Positions 24,181 through 34,939 of a stretch of 64,000 bases of DNA are shown in pieces. How positions within the stretch are numbered: position 1 is the first letter of the stretch; every line of letters begins with the position of its first letter. A program made the translations under genes and the position numbers. The notes beneath the pieces are model-generated. The model searched no databases. It was given only the letters and a program-made list of their open reading frames with translations, and was not told where the DNA came from. Origin of the DNA: Cucumis sativus (lineage: Eukaryota; Streptophyta; Magnoliopsida; Cucurbitales; Cucurbitaceae); contig NC_026659.2 in the NCBI RefSeq assembly GCF_000004075.3, positions 1,364,001 to 1,428,000 of the forward strand, written 5' to 3'.

Positions 24181-26193
24181 ATGGGCTCAAGCTTCCAGAA
24201 CTTGAATTTTGCTGCCAATTATTCGTTGAATGTATTTAAGATTTTGGGAAAGTCTTTTCAAGATGGAAAAACTGGAGCTGAAGACAGTGCAGACACCATT
24301 CTTCGACTTGATTCCACTGGATCTTCAGTTCCCTGTGGATCCATATCAAATGGGATGAAAAGGAAGTGGAGTTTGGTTGAGAAATCCATGGGTGGTCAGT
24401 CAGTTGGGTCTTCCTTATCTCTTGGGTTTGTTCATTCCTCAAGTTCTTCTGACAGCAAGGGGAGTTCAGGAACTGCATGCACCAGAGTGTCTTCTGCTAA
24501 AGAAACCGATGAGGAATCCTCAATGGCACTTGATCTGGATTTTTCTCTCAATCTTGGTAGCGATAGGGTAGCTAGCCCCAAAGAACCTGCCAGTAAGCCG
24601 CTTAAAGTACAGAAAGTTAAACCGAAGGTTGACTTGGAGTTAAGTCTCTCAACTGGGCCATCTGAATCTGATGTCACTTCAATTTATCAGGGTTTCCCCT
24701 CACTTCAGTTGTCAATGGAGAAGCCATTGACATTTGTTGAAACCTCGAACACAGATGATGGAGAAACATCTTGTTGTTGGAAGCCAGGAACTGCGCAGCC
24801 AGTCGTGCCTACCTCATTGAATCCTCAGGTTGGCTACATTTTCCCCCCAGTTACTGAGATAATGATTCCGCCTGCCAATGTTCCAGACCTTTCCTCGAGC
24901 GTTTTAACCATGCCAAAAAGCTCAGTCACCTGTACTTCCGGGATAACACAACAGCAGCGTTTTAATCGTAGCAGTAATTCTAAAATATGCCAAGTTGAGG
25001 GATGTGGCAAGGGAGCCAGAGGTGCTTCTGGCCGTTGCATATCACATGGTGGTGGTCGGAGGTGTCAAAAACTGGGATGCCATAAAGGGGCTGAGGGTCG
25101 CACTGTATACTGCAAGGCCCATGGAGGTGGACGACGATGTCAACACTTGGGTTGCACCAAGAGTGCAGAAGGACGCACAGACTATTGTATTGCCCATGGT
25201 GGAGGTCGAAGATGCAACCGTGAAGGATGTACTCGAGCAGCAAGAGGGAAATCAGGATTATGCATTCGTCATGGTGGTGGCAAGAGATGTCAAAAGGAAA
25301 ACTGCACCAAGAGTGCGGAAGGCCTCTCTGGTCTTTGCATCTCTCATGGTGGTGGTAGGCGATGCCAAACACCTGGGTGCACTAAAGGGGCACAAGGGAG
25401 CACTATGTACTGCAAGGCTCATGGTGGGGGAAAAAGATGTACGGCTCCTGGTTGTACCAAAGGTGCTGAAGGGAGCACCCCATTTTGTAAGGGCCATGGT
25501 GGTGGAAAACGGTGTGGATTCCAGGGAGGTGGCATTTGTACAAAAAGTGTCCATGGGGGTACCAACTTTTGTGTGGCTCATGGTGGGGGCAAGAGATGTG
25601 CTGTTCCTGAGTGCACAAAAAGTGCTAGGGGAAGAACGGACTATTGTGTGCGTCATGGTGGGGGAAAGAGATGCAAGTTTGAAGGGTGCGGCAAGAGTGC
25701 ACAAGGAAGCACAGATTTCTGCAAGGCACATGGTGGAGGAAAAAGATGTTCTTGGGGTCATCCTGGGTCTGAGTATGGCACACAACCCTGTTGCCCATGC
25801 AATTCATTTGCTAGAGGAAAGATGGGTCTTTGTGCACTTCATAGTGGCCTTGTGCAAGATAAGAGGGTTCACGGGGGTGTCTCAATCGGACCTATAATTC
25901 AGGACCCTAATCTCAGCAAGACAGAGAAGATGAAAGGAATAGTTGGGGAAGATTACATGAATGAAGATCTTATCAAGGTAGGAGGCAAAGTTGGTCCAAA
26001 TCTTGAGCACTTTGCAGGCAGTGAAGCTGATAAACCATCGACATCAGTTCTTGCTCCTGAAGGTAGAGTGCATGGCGGAAGTTTGTTGGCAATGCTTGCT
26101 TGCAGCTCAGGACTAGGATCAACCAGTAGAAATGCAGTTTCTGGTCCTGATCAGCCAATGGAACATCACATCATGTCTCGTAGTTGGGTGTGA
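24181..26193 (+). CDS. EAR-motif protein with Cys/His finger-repeat array (WRKY19-like / loricrin-like, no WRKY domain)
   Basis: A single coding exon of 670 codons. Residues 1-30 (MGSSFQNLNFAANYS... FKILGKS) look like the conserved N-terminus of this family. Two leucine-repeat motifs of the EAR type follow: LDLDFSLNL from about residue 117 and DLELSLS from about 151. From about 270 to 556 there are eleven repeats of roughly 25 residues with the pattern C-x3-4-GC-x-[KR]-[GS]-A-x-G-x4-C-x2-HGGG-[KR]-R. The eighth has a small insertion and the eleventh is diverged. Spaced Cys and His suggest zinc binding. Databases often label such proteins 'WRKY transcription factor 19-like', but there is no WRKYGQK domain and no NB-LRR part. 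EAR motifs normally recruit TOPLESS-type corepressors, so a nuclear repressor or adaptor role is plausible but unproven. The leader has a probable 2.1-kb intron (21705-23853). Confidence 0.9.
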   Translation: MGSSFQNLNFAANYSLNVFKILGKSFQDGKTGAEDSADTILRLDSTGSSVPCGSISNGMKRKWSLVEKSMGGQSVGSSLSLGFVHSSSSSDSKGSSGTACTRVSSAKETDEESSMALDLDFSLNLGSDRVASPKEPASKPLKVQKVKPKVDLELSLSTGPSESDVTSIYQGFPSLQLSMEKPLTFVETSNTDDGETSCCWKPGTAQPVVPTSLNPQVGYIFPPVTEIMIPPANVPDLSSSVLTMPKSSVTCTSGITQQQRFNRSSNSKICQVEGCGKGARGASGRCISHGGGRRCQKLGCHKGAEGRTVYCKAHGGGRRCQHLGCTKSAEGRTDYCIAHGGGRRCNREGCTRAARGKSGLCIRHGGGKRCQKENCTKSAEGLSGLCISHGGGRRCQTPGCTKGAQGSTMYCKAHGGGKRCTAPGCTKGAEGSTPFCKGHGGGKRCGFQGGGICTKSVHGGTNFCVAHGGGKRCAVPECTKSARGRTDYCVRHGGGKRCKFEGCGKSAQGSTDFCKAHGGGKRCSWGHPGSEYGTQPCCPCNSFARGKMGLCALHSGLVQDKRVHGGVSIGPIIQDPNLSKTEKMKGIVGEDYMNEDLIKVGGKVGPNLEHFAGSEADKPSTSVLAPEGRVHGGSLLAMLACSSGLGSTSRNAVSGPDQPMEHHIMSRSWV

Positions 26194-27556
26194 AGCAATC
26201 TCAGCTTTCCTTTTATGGTCCATCCATTGTTGGTCGGTAATGTTGGTCTCTTTCTCTTTGTTTAGTATCTGTCAATTATAAAGCTTGTTATTTGTCCAAA
26301 TGGAAAGACTCCTTAAGAGTGCTCTATATTGAGGGGGGCAAATTCTAAGTATTGGGTTGTTGGTTTGTTCTTTCTTGTATATACTTATTAGATAATGTAT
26401 GTCGAACAGGCTATCAATACAGGTCAACAACCTGTAGGTTTGTTAATGTTGTCATTCTGGTTATGGATAAAACCCCTTTTACTGTGGTCATCGTTTTATC
26501 TCTCTTTTCTCTCTGATTCTCTCGTCTCATCATGGCCATTAACCTCTTAACTGGGATCAAAATTTTGAATTAACTAGATATTGTCCATTAAGCCACTATA
26601 CTGTTGGTTATGGTTGATGGATGAAAATATTTGAATAAAGATATGTATGTGCACTCTGTAGGTAGTCCCTTCGTGCTCATATGATGGGTAGTTTCTTCTA
26701 ATTATTTTATTTATATCATAGAACTTCGTGATTACATTGAAATTTGAAAAATTGGCCTTTGTGCTTTTTAGTTGGCTTATTTTTAGGACAAACATTGTTC
26801 ATGGTTAGACTGTTTTGAATCAGCTCATCTCCCAGCGTTTCTTTGGTTTTCTCTCTATGTCATTTTTATGGTTTCTTTCTGCAGTTTTTATTTTCTTTAA
26901 TGCTTAGTTTCTATTTTCTAAATGGTTTAGTTGGTTTATACATATGCTAGATGAACGACCATGAGTTGATAGCAAAGGTCTCGTAGAGGTATTATGGTGA
27001 CATAAGTTTTAATATTCTGTGTTACCTTGACAACAAAATATAGTAGGACCCGGTGATTCTCCGTTAAAAATAGTCAAGGTCAAGTGTATGTGTGAAGACA
27101 GTTGGAATTTCTCTTTGCTTTGATTTACCTTTTCTGCTTTTGCTCGTTATTCTTTCTCGTATTCAGTGGTACGAAAGTTTAGAGTTCTATAGAACCATTT
27201 AAATTTTTTATACATTCCTTTTCTGATCATGGATATTTATAGTTGCCTGAGGAAGCATAAAGGCCATTATCCAAGTGTTTACACTTTTTTTTTTGGCACT
27301 TACAAACGCTAATTTGTATATATAATATATATAAACACTTAGAAAGTCCCCAAACACGTTCTAATTTGGTTTAGTTGTGTAAAGGCAAAGGGAAGGAAGA
27401 GAAGAAAGTGTAACAATTTCCATTGGAAGGTTATATGGATTTTGATACATGTTTCTTGAATATTGTCAAGCTAAAAAAATACTTTCTCTTACAACATTAA
27501 CATATTCAATCATTTGATCTCATTTCAAATATGAGCTTCTACTTTATCCCCACTTA
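26194..27556. other. Convergent intergenic region
   Basis: It lies between the stop codons of the finger-repeat gene (+) and the ALMT gene (-) and presumably holds both 3'UTRs. It is AT-rich with no coding signal seen. Confidence 0.6.
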
Positions 27557-30500
27557 TCAATGTTCTTCATTGAACTTAGCCATCCTAGATAGCTCATCCA
27601 CTGTTTCAACCAAATAGTCAAGCCTAGCGACAAACTCAATGAGCAAGGAAGTAAAGTTAGCCAGTGACATGGCTGCAGTGCTCTCCAACTTCCTCATCCT
27701 CGGCAGAAATTCGATGGCAACACACCTGCCATCGTCGAACACGTCCATTTCCCTCAACGGCCACGAATGCTGCCTTCTCGACTGCTGCTTCCTCACCAAA
27801 TCAACACCATGAGAATCCTGCTTGTTTAAACTTCTCTTGGAGCCATTGCTGTCGAGCTCAGCTGACAAGCTTGGAAGATTGTCGAGGTTGCTCGACGAGG
27901 TGGTCGAGAGACCTATGGTTTCGCAAGTGGGAGTGAGGAGATAAGAGTGAGTGTCAATGGCGCGTTGGAGCTTCTCAGCTGTGCTGTGAACATTCTTTAG
28001 GTGAGAGATTTTGATGGATTGTTTCATGTTGTCGATGTCTTTGCCCAAACTTCTCATTAGCTCTGCTGCTTGATTTGCTACATCTTGAATCTCAGATTTG
28101 AATGTGATTCTGAGGTTATATGGAGCCTACAGTAGTGTAATAAGATTAGATTATATCAACAAATATTTGAGATCTTTTGATCTTGAGGATTATAATTTTT
28201 ACATTTGTTTTTTTGTTTGATATTAATACTACTGTAGTATCAAACAAAAAAAAAAGTTGAAAATTCAAATATTGTTTATCAGGTACACAACACAATTGGA
28301 TGTATGGAGATCTACTAGATGGCATTTAAAAGAAATGAGTAAATAATACTGAATTGGAATCCATATTCATTCATCATTTTGTATGAGAGAATAGTTCCCT
28401 CTCCACCCCCACTTAGTCCCATCATTTCCATTCACATGTATAAAAAATTTCTTTTCCAACTTCTTTTTTTAAAAAAATTAATATTATTATATCTATGTAA
28501 AATTTCATGTTTTATTATCTACTCTCTGATGTTGCTTTCAAGAACCAAATTAGGTTTTTTTTACTAAAACTAAAATAGGAAGGAAAGAAGCATAAATTTT
28601 GAAAAAAAAACCTGTATTTGAGAGTGGAGGACACCATGAAGAGCCATAACTTGATAAGCACAGTATCTCAAAACTGCTCCAACTTTAACGTACTCTGTCC
28701 ATGGATAAAAGAATTGCTTGAATCTACCATGTGGCGGCTCCCATTTTGCCGATGTCGCCTGCCGTGTTTCGTTTAACTTTCTTAGTGGTTTTGAAGTTTT
28801 GAAGATGTTATTCGTTTGGTAAATAAATAAACATACGAGGTTAATCGGAATCATCTTCTAAATAACAGCATTACAAGTGGATGAGTAGAATCACTTCAAA
28901 AAGATGAAAAAAAATAAAAAGAAGTTGAAGTATTATAATATACCAAAGTGTCAAACTTTGAAGAAGAGTTTAAAGTGGCTTTGCATTTCTTGTAGGCAGG
29001 TTCATCTGGGAACTCATCCATTACAGCCTTCAATGGTACTTCTTGATCAATGTTTTTCCATTCCTCATCTTCTAAATACTTCTTCACACATTCTGTCAAT
29101 TTTTATACTTCAAACAAACTTACAACAACATTTTCTTTTACTGTATTGACAAGAGTATAGTTGCAAACGTTCTTAAAAAAAAAGTTATATGTAATGTTCT
29201 CAATCAAAAGTTCAAAAAAGTGTTCAAATCTCCTATAGATAGGTTGAGAACACCAGATATTGTATTTGAATCTTTTTAAAGAACAGAGATTAAATAACAA
29301 TAATAATAATTCAACCAAATTAGTAAAAGAAAACCTTGTTTGAAACTTTGTCTTCTTGCTTTTGATAACATTAATAGAAATTAGATAGTAAAAGAAAAAT
29401 AACTAATCACAGTTATTATATCAATTTCGATATTTAAATACAATTTTAACATCATTAAAATTTATTTTGAGTTAACAAAATTCAAATTACTCTAAAATAT
29501 GTTCGAAGAACATAAATTTCAAAACAAAATCAAGAAGGGGTGTTTTGGGAACAAATGTTATCCACGACTATAATAACCATATTTTAGTATCATAAGTACT
29601 AGTTTGTACTCTCCAACTAGCTAGCTACCCGCCTACCATCAACACATTTGCTTTCACGGTGTTTATTATTTTTGTTTTTTCAAACTAAAATATTTTATCC
29701 GAACACAAATTATTATAAATAACCATAACTCCTTGCACAAACATATCATAACATCTTTATCAAAGGAAATGGAACAGTATTAGGTGAAAGTGAAGATGAT
29801 ACAGACCTTGAAGTGAATCAGCAATGGAGTTGAAGGCATTGACAAGATCATTATGGAGCTGATGACCAGCCCAAATAGGAAAAACAAGAACATTTACCAA
29901 AACTGCAACAAGTGCTCCAATGGCGATAGAGTAGAGACGATCTATGGCAATTCTAAGTGGATTCCCCATTCGATAACCAGAAACAACTATCAAACAATAA
30001 GTGAAGAGTATAACTCTGAATCCATATTCGTATGGAGTTAGCCTTGGCCATTGCTTCATCAACGTTGTTATACTTCCTGAAGTTCATTCAAATTTATAAA
30101 CATTATGATCATCACCCTATCATATAATTATAATTACAATTATATATTCAATCATATCCAAACTATATCAGTAGAAAATTTGCAAATATAACAAAATGGA
30201 GAGATGAAACTCTTGGATTATTCTTCTATATTTGAAGTTCTTTGAAATTGTTGTTATTCGCTTAAAATTAACCCTATAACCCTAAAGTGAAGTTGTTCAT
30301 GGTAATTACTCATACTAGTTTTGTATTGTTGCAATCTGTATTCATTTATTAGATGGAATGTTGATCTAGGTCGACTCTAGATTGAGTTAATAAACCTATC
30401 ATTGATTCAATTCAAATATGTATGAATTTTAAACAGATTTTTGGTCACTAAAGTTTGATTTATCTGGCATTGAATCATTCAATAAATTTTTTGAACTCAA

Positions 30501-31571
30501 GAATTCTCTTTCATGGTTGCCACTTCATTGGTATTCGTCAGCCCTTCAAGGAAAAAGAGTTCAACAAAGGAGAAAAAAGAAAAAGGAAAGGAAAGGAAAG
30601 GAGAACTAAGCGAAAAATGGATTTAACATAATACATTATGAAGATGGTAACATAAGGTTGTTAGATTAATTAAATCAATGATTGATTACCTAAAAACTTA
30701 AACTGATAAGTTGTAACACCCCAAATTTTGGTAATTTTTATATTAATTTTCTTGAATTATCTTAAATCTATGAAGCTAAATTCATTATTATAAGCAAAAC
30801 CATGGTTCAATAGAGTACTTGACCACCTAGACCAACGTCAAACGACAAAACTTCGACTATGGTTTGTGTGTAAAGTTCACTATTTTGTGAGAAAATTACC
30901 AACTAAGAAAATGCTGATGCCAATGACAATGGGTTCACCAACAGGGCCAGTGAGTAAAGCAAGTTGAGCAACCCCAATAGCCAAGATTCCAGCCAGCAAA
31001 CTTCCAAGTGCCCTATTGAAACCACGATTGAAAGTTGCACCTTTGACCAAAAAAAATATATACAAAACTAGTGTTACATCATAAATTATTACACTAAAAA
31101 TCTAAAAAGAAAAAGAAAAAAGAAAAAAGAAAAGAAAAGAAGTATATAATATGCACAGTTTCTATAATATATATACAAACCTACTGTATATTCGAACATT
31201 ATGGCCACGGTGATGATAGCCCAAATGATATTACTTCCAAACACATCATAAGGTGCTTGAAGAAGTATAAGCAAAGACACCAAAACAACAGCCAAACCAA
31301 CTTTGAATGAGAATAATAATCTATTTCTATCTTCTTTGCAAAAATTCCAAACACTCCTAATCCCTAACAAAGTGCTCGAGTTTCCCAATTTTCCACCAGA
31401 TTTTGCCCATAGAGGTTCAAGTTTTGTTTCGATGATGTCTATGACGATACTACCCGTTTTTTCATTCATTCTCAAAATCAAACTAGTACTGATTTTTGGT
31501 CTTAGAAAGAGGAAGAGATTTAAAGGGCATAAGAAAGTGGAGGGAAATTTTAAGTTGATTTGTGATGGCAT
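27557..31571 (-). CDS. ALMT-family anion channel (aluminium-activated malate transporter family)
   Basis: Six exons on the minus strand: 31469-31181, 31040-30900, 30076-29807, 29092-28944, 28758-28612 and 28126-27557. They join in frame to 521 residues from the ATG at 31469. The N-terminal half is hydrophobic with about six membrane segments (for example LLFSFKVGLAVVLVSLLILL and NIIWAIITVAIMFEYTVG) and the family's GFNRALGSLLAG motif. The cytosolic half carries the conserved WEPPHG motif at about residue 289 and ends in a helical region. ALMTs conduct malate and other anions across the plasma membrane or tonoplast; the name does not prove aluminium activation. I cannot place it in a subclade. 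An in-frame ATG at 31571 would add 34 residues. It is the first ATG after a TATA-like element but has weak context, whereas 31469 has A at -3. Confidence 0.9.
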
Positions 31572-31615
31572 CTAGAGGAAGATTTTGTATGTTTTGTCAA
31601 GGGAAATGGACATTG

Positions 31616-31622
31616 ATTTATA
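31616..31622 (-). promoter_or_regulatory. TATA-like element of the ALMT gene
   Basis: TATAAAT on the minus strand, 45 bases before the upstream in-frame ATG (31571) and about 147 before the preferred ATG (31469). If used, transcription would start near 31590, so the transcript would include both ATGs. Confidence 0.4.
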
Positions 31623-34600
31623 AGAAGGGGGAATATTAATAATAATAATGGAAGAATTAAAAAAATTGGAGAGGTAATGAATGAAATGATGAGATAAGAA
31701 GATGCCCATAAAAACTCAATAATGCATCAAAATTATACATGGAGAATTAGAATATAATTTTGCATGCTATATTATTTGCATGCACACATTTCTTCACAAA
31801 ACTTTGGGAGTTTGCATTTGACATCTGCTTTTCTCTCTTAGAAAAATATCTTCAACTAGTGGCAACATGGGCATAGTTAGTCCATGTTTCAAGAATGAAT
31901 CAACAACCATTATTGCAAAATAAGATGCTCCCTTTAATCTTTTTTATTTACATTTTTCTTAGCTAATTGTGGCTTTTTTTTTTTCTCTTCTTTTTTAGAA
32001 AAATGATTTAATATATGTCAGAGATTGAAGTTTATTTCTAAAAAATATGGTAAATTTTATCAAATTGAAAAAGATAGAAATTAAATAATAGATTAATTTT
32101 GTTCTTGTAAATTAAGACCACATGCCATAAAAAATGGATGTTTGAAGAAACAAATCACTTGTCTTTGCATCGTTATATTCTCGAGTAACGTGTCTTTTCC
32201 TATTGCAACGATATAGCTAATGTTACCCAATATCCATTCCCTCAACTTGATATATATATATATATATATATCATATCATGTTTTAAATTTTTTTAAAAAG
32301 AGTCGGTATATCACGCCCTTTTCCTACACAATGACACAACCGTATGCTTATGGGAATTAATGATGTCAAGGTGGTGGGTGGGGAAGAAGAGGGGCATTAT
32401 GATGAAATTTCAACACTCTCTATGTCGATCAAAATAGAATTGGATCAGAAATGTGTGATTGTAGGGAAAAACCCCTATAAATTTCATTACTTTAATTTTT
32501 TCAACTTTATTCTAATTTGAAGAAAACTTCTTGGAAGGAGATAAACTGTTTAACCTAAAATTATATAATTTCATATACTTAAAAAGCACAATCAAATCTA
32601 CACAATACACAATGAAATCTAGAGTTTCCTTTCAAGTTCTTTGTTTTATATTTTATTTTTTAGTATAACAGCTCTCAAGAGAAAGGAGAGGGAGATGATA
32701 ACTTAATTTAATATTTCAATTAGTTGAGTACTTATTTACGTGCATGCATGCATCATTTTGGCTAAAAAGATTTTTCTATATGATCATACCCTTTTGAGTT
32801 ATACTTTTGTACTTCAATAATGTGCCCTAGGCCCCTAGGTATCATATCTACTAATTGATTTAATTTCTTAAGTATCTAATATAAGTTTAATATCTATGAA
32901 GTAGAGTGATATGATTCATCTATTTGCGTAAGTGAAATTGATAGAGATGGAGGTTACATTGATATAGACTCAAGAGAGGTCTGTGTGATATGGCTCCTTG
33001 TCGCTTTGGTGTACTTTCAGTCGCTAGAGTATGATGGTCCTTGTGTTCTACATAATTATATCTAAACCAAGCAAACATAGATAATATTTAGATATTCTCG
33101 AACATCCTTAGAAAAAATTACTAAAAGTAATCAAACATAGTTATTAAAAATATCAAACATCTATATTCTTGGCATCTACAATTCCTAAGAATAGAAACTT
33201 CTAACTATGTTTGATTCTCAATAAAGAAAGAAAAAATCATAGTTATATTTTAGCTAGAAGCCTCTAAAAACACACTCCTTGCATAAAAGAACACTTTTAA
33301 CTAAAAAGAGAAAGGTCTATGTTTATATAGAGTAGGTTAAACGATCAATATATTTTAAATAGTAACAGTGTTTTCATCTACATAGAGCCATGTTCATATA
33401 GACAAAAATCTAAAGATAACAACTAATGAAAGAACGATAGTTCAACTCAAAGCTACTTTTAATTTCAAGTCCACCAATGCAACCAAATAATTAAGATAAT
33501 TTATTCCTCATACTTTATGTTATGTAGCTAGGGAAGCATGGAATATTTATAGACAAACTCTACTCTCCCACTCTCACCCCTTAGTTACATACCCCTCCCT
33601 TTAGTACTATTCATATTATTCCCTACGAATAGAAAGAATAGAACAAATTCCTAATAATACGTTAAAAGAAAATTATTGAAATGTCTTGAATTTATTATTT
33701 GTTATGCCTATTTACAATTATGATCTAAGAGTTTAGAGATATATAAATTCACTAACCTCAATCGTGTTATTTGTATTCTAAAAACGTTTTCTCTAATATA
33801 ATATCGTTCTCTCTCTACCATGTGAACGTAGCCAACATATAACTATTAGTGAGTCACATATACTTGGGTGTGTTTCTTTCTTTTATGTATATATATATAT
33901 ATATTCTTTCCTTGTTGATTTCGTGTAATAGGATCATCGATGGAATGGTGTAGAGCTTGTGAAATAAAATTAAATATATTTTAATGACGTGTGTATCAAA
34001 ATAATTGGATGAAATAAATAGGTATTATTAATTATTGTAGCACTAGGAAATTCTTCTCCTAAATTCTTCAAAGGTATCTTATGATTATCTTATTAATATT
34101 CACATTAGTTCTTTAATTTATTTTGTATCAAAAGGTTTAAATCTTGCTCCCTTTTTTGTGTACACACATAATGTGGGTTTTTTTTGGTTCATTTATGCTT
34201 TAGGTTTTGATTTATTTATTTGTTTATTTACAAATCTTTTTTTTCCTTTTGGGAATCAATGCTTTTTGGATATTTTCAGAGAAAAAGTATAGACGAAGAT
34301 GTTTGTTGAAAGATTGAAACATAATAGTAATGGAGATTGGAGATGCAATTAATTACTTGGGAATAATGAATTAAAATTTGCCTTTTATTTCCTGTTAGTG
34401 TTCAAATACATAATGTATAAAGTATATTGGAATATATTCTATGAACTAAGGCTAAAACACACAATTCTTTATATACGTTCACAAATAAATCAAATAATTT
34501 ATGTTCTCTCACAAGAAAAATAAAAAATCGAATCATTTAAGTTGAAAATAATGCTAATAATTTTAAAATTCCAAACTTAGCCTAACTCAATTGACATCGG

Positions 34601-34714
34601 AATATCTCTAAAAAAAAACTTTAGAATAAAATCTTTCGAAAAGTATTTTGGGCTATTTTTAATCAAAGAAATTGATTTTAATTAACTTCTTTTTTAAGTG
34701 TCTTATCACCAATA
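31623..34714. other. Intergenic region upstream of the ALMT gene
   Basis: About 3.1 kb of AT-rich DNA with no coding signal. It holds a TA microsatellite at 32251-32271, a GCATGCATGCATG-type stretch near 32741-32753 and another short TA run near 33887-33902. Confidence 0.55.
32251..32271. repeat. (TA)n microsatellite
   Basis: An uninterrupted TA dinucleotide run of about ten units. Confidence 0.9.
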
Positions 34715-34786
34715 GCGTTTGTAGTCCAACGGTCAGGATAATTGCCTTCCAAGCAATAGACCCGGGTTCGACTCCCGGCAAACGCA
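34715..34786 (+). tRNA. tRNA-Gly (anticodon TCC)
   Basis: A 72-base cloverleaf. The acceptor stem GCGTTTG pairs perfectly with CAAACGC, followed by discriminator A. The D-arm region contains GTCCAACGGTCAGGAT. The anticodon loop CTTCCAA places TCC as anticodon. The T-loop is GGTTCGACTCC. There is no intron, and the terminal CCA is not encoded, as expected in eukaryotes. Internal A and B boxes would serve RNA polymerase III. Confidence 0.95.
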
Positions 34787-34855
34787 ATGATTTTGAAATT
34801 TTTGTTTGCTGTTGGCTGTCTCTTTGAGCCACATAGTAATGTAAACCAAAAAGAA

Positions 34856-34939
34856 TGTCAGAAGTGGGATTTGAACCCACGCCCTCGTTAGAGGACCAGA
34901 ACTTGAGTCTGGCGCCTTAGACCACTCGGCCATCCTGAC
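34856..34939 (-). tRNA. tRNA-Leu (anticodon CAA)
   Basis: An 84-base class II tRNA on the minus strand. The acceptor stem GTCAGGA pairs with TTCTGAC (one G-T), with discriminator A. It has the type-II A box TGGCCGAGTGGTCTAAGG, an anticodon stem CCAGA/TCTGG around ctCAAgt, a long variable arm, and the T-loop GGTTCAAATCC. No intron is seen. Its 3' end faces the tRNA-Gly 3' end, 69 bases away. Confidence 0.95.

Noticed and set aside
24995-25897. 300-codon open frame in a second frame over the finger-repeat gene, and long open frames on the opposite strand (25258-25785, 24980-25372)
   Set aside because: The repeat unit keeps all frames open at once. The products are repeat shadows with no family features, while the 670-codon frame carries the conserved motifs.
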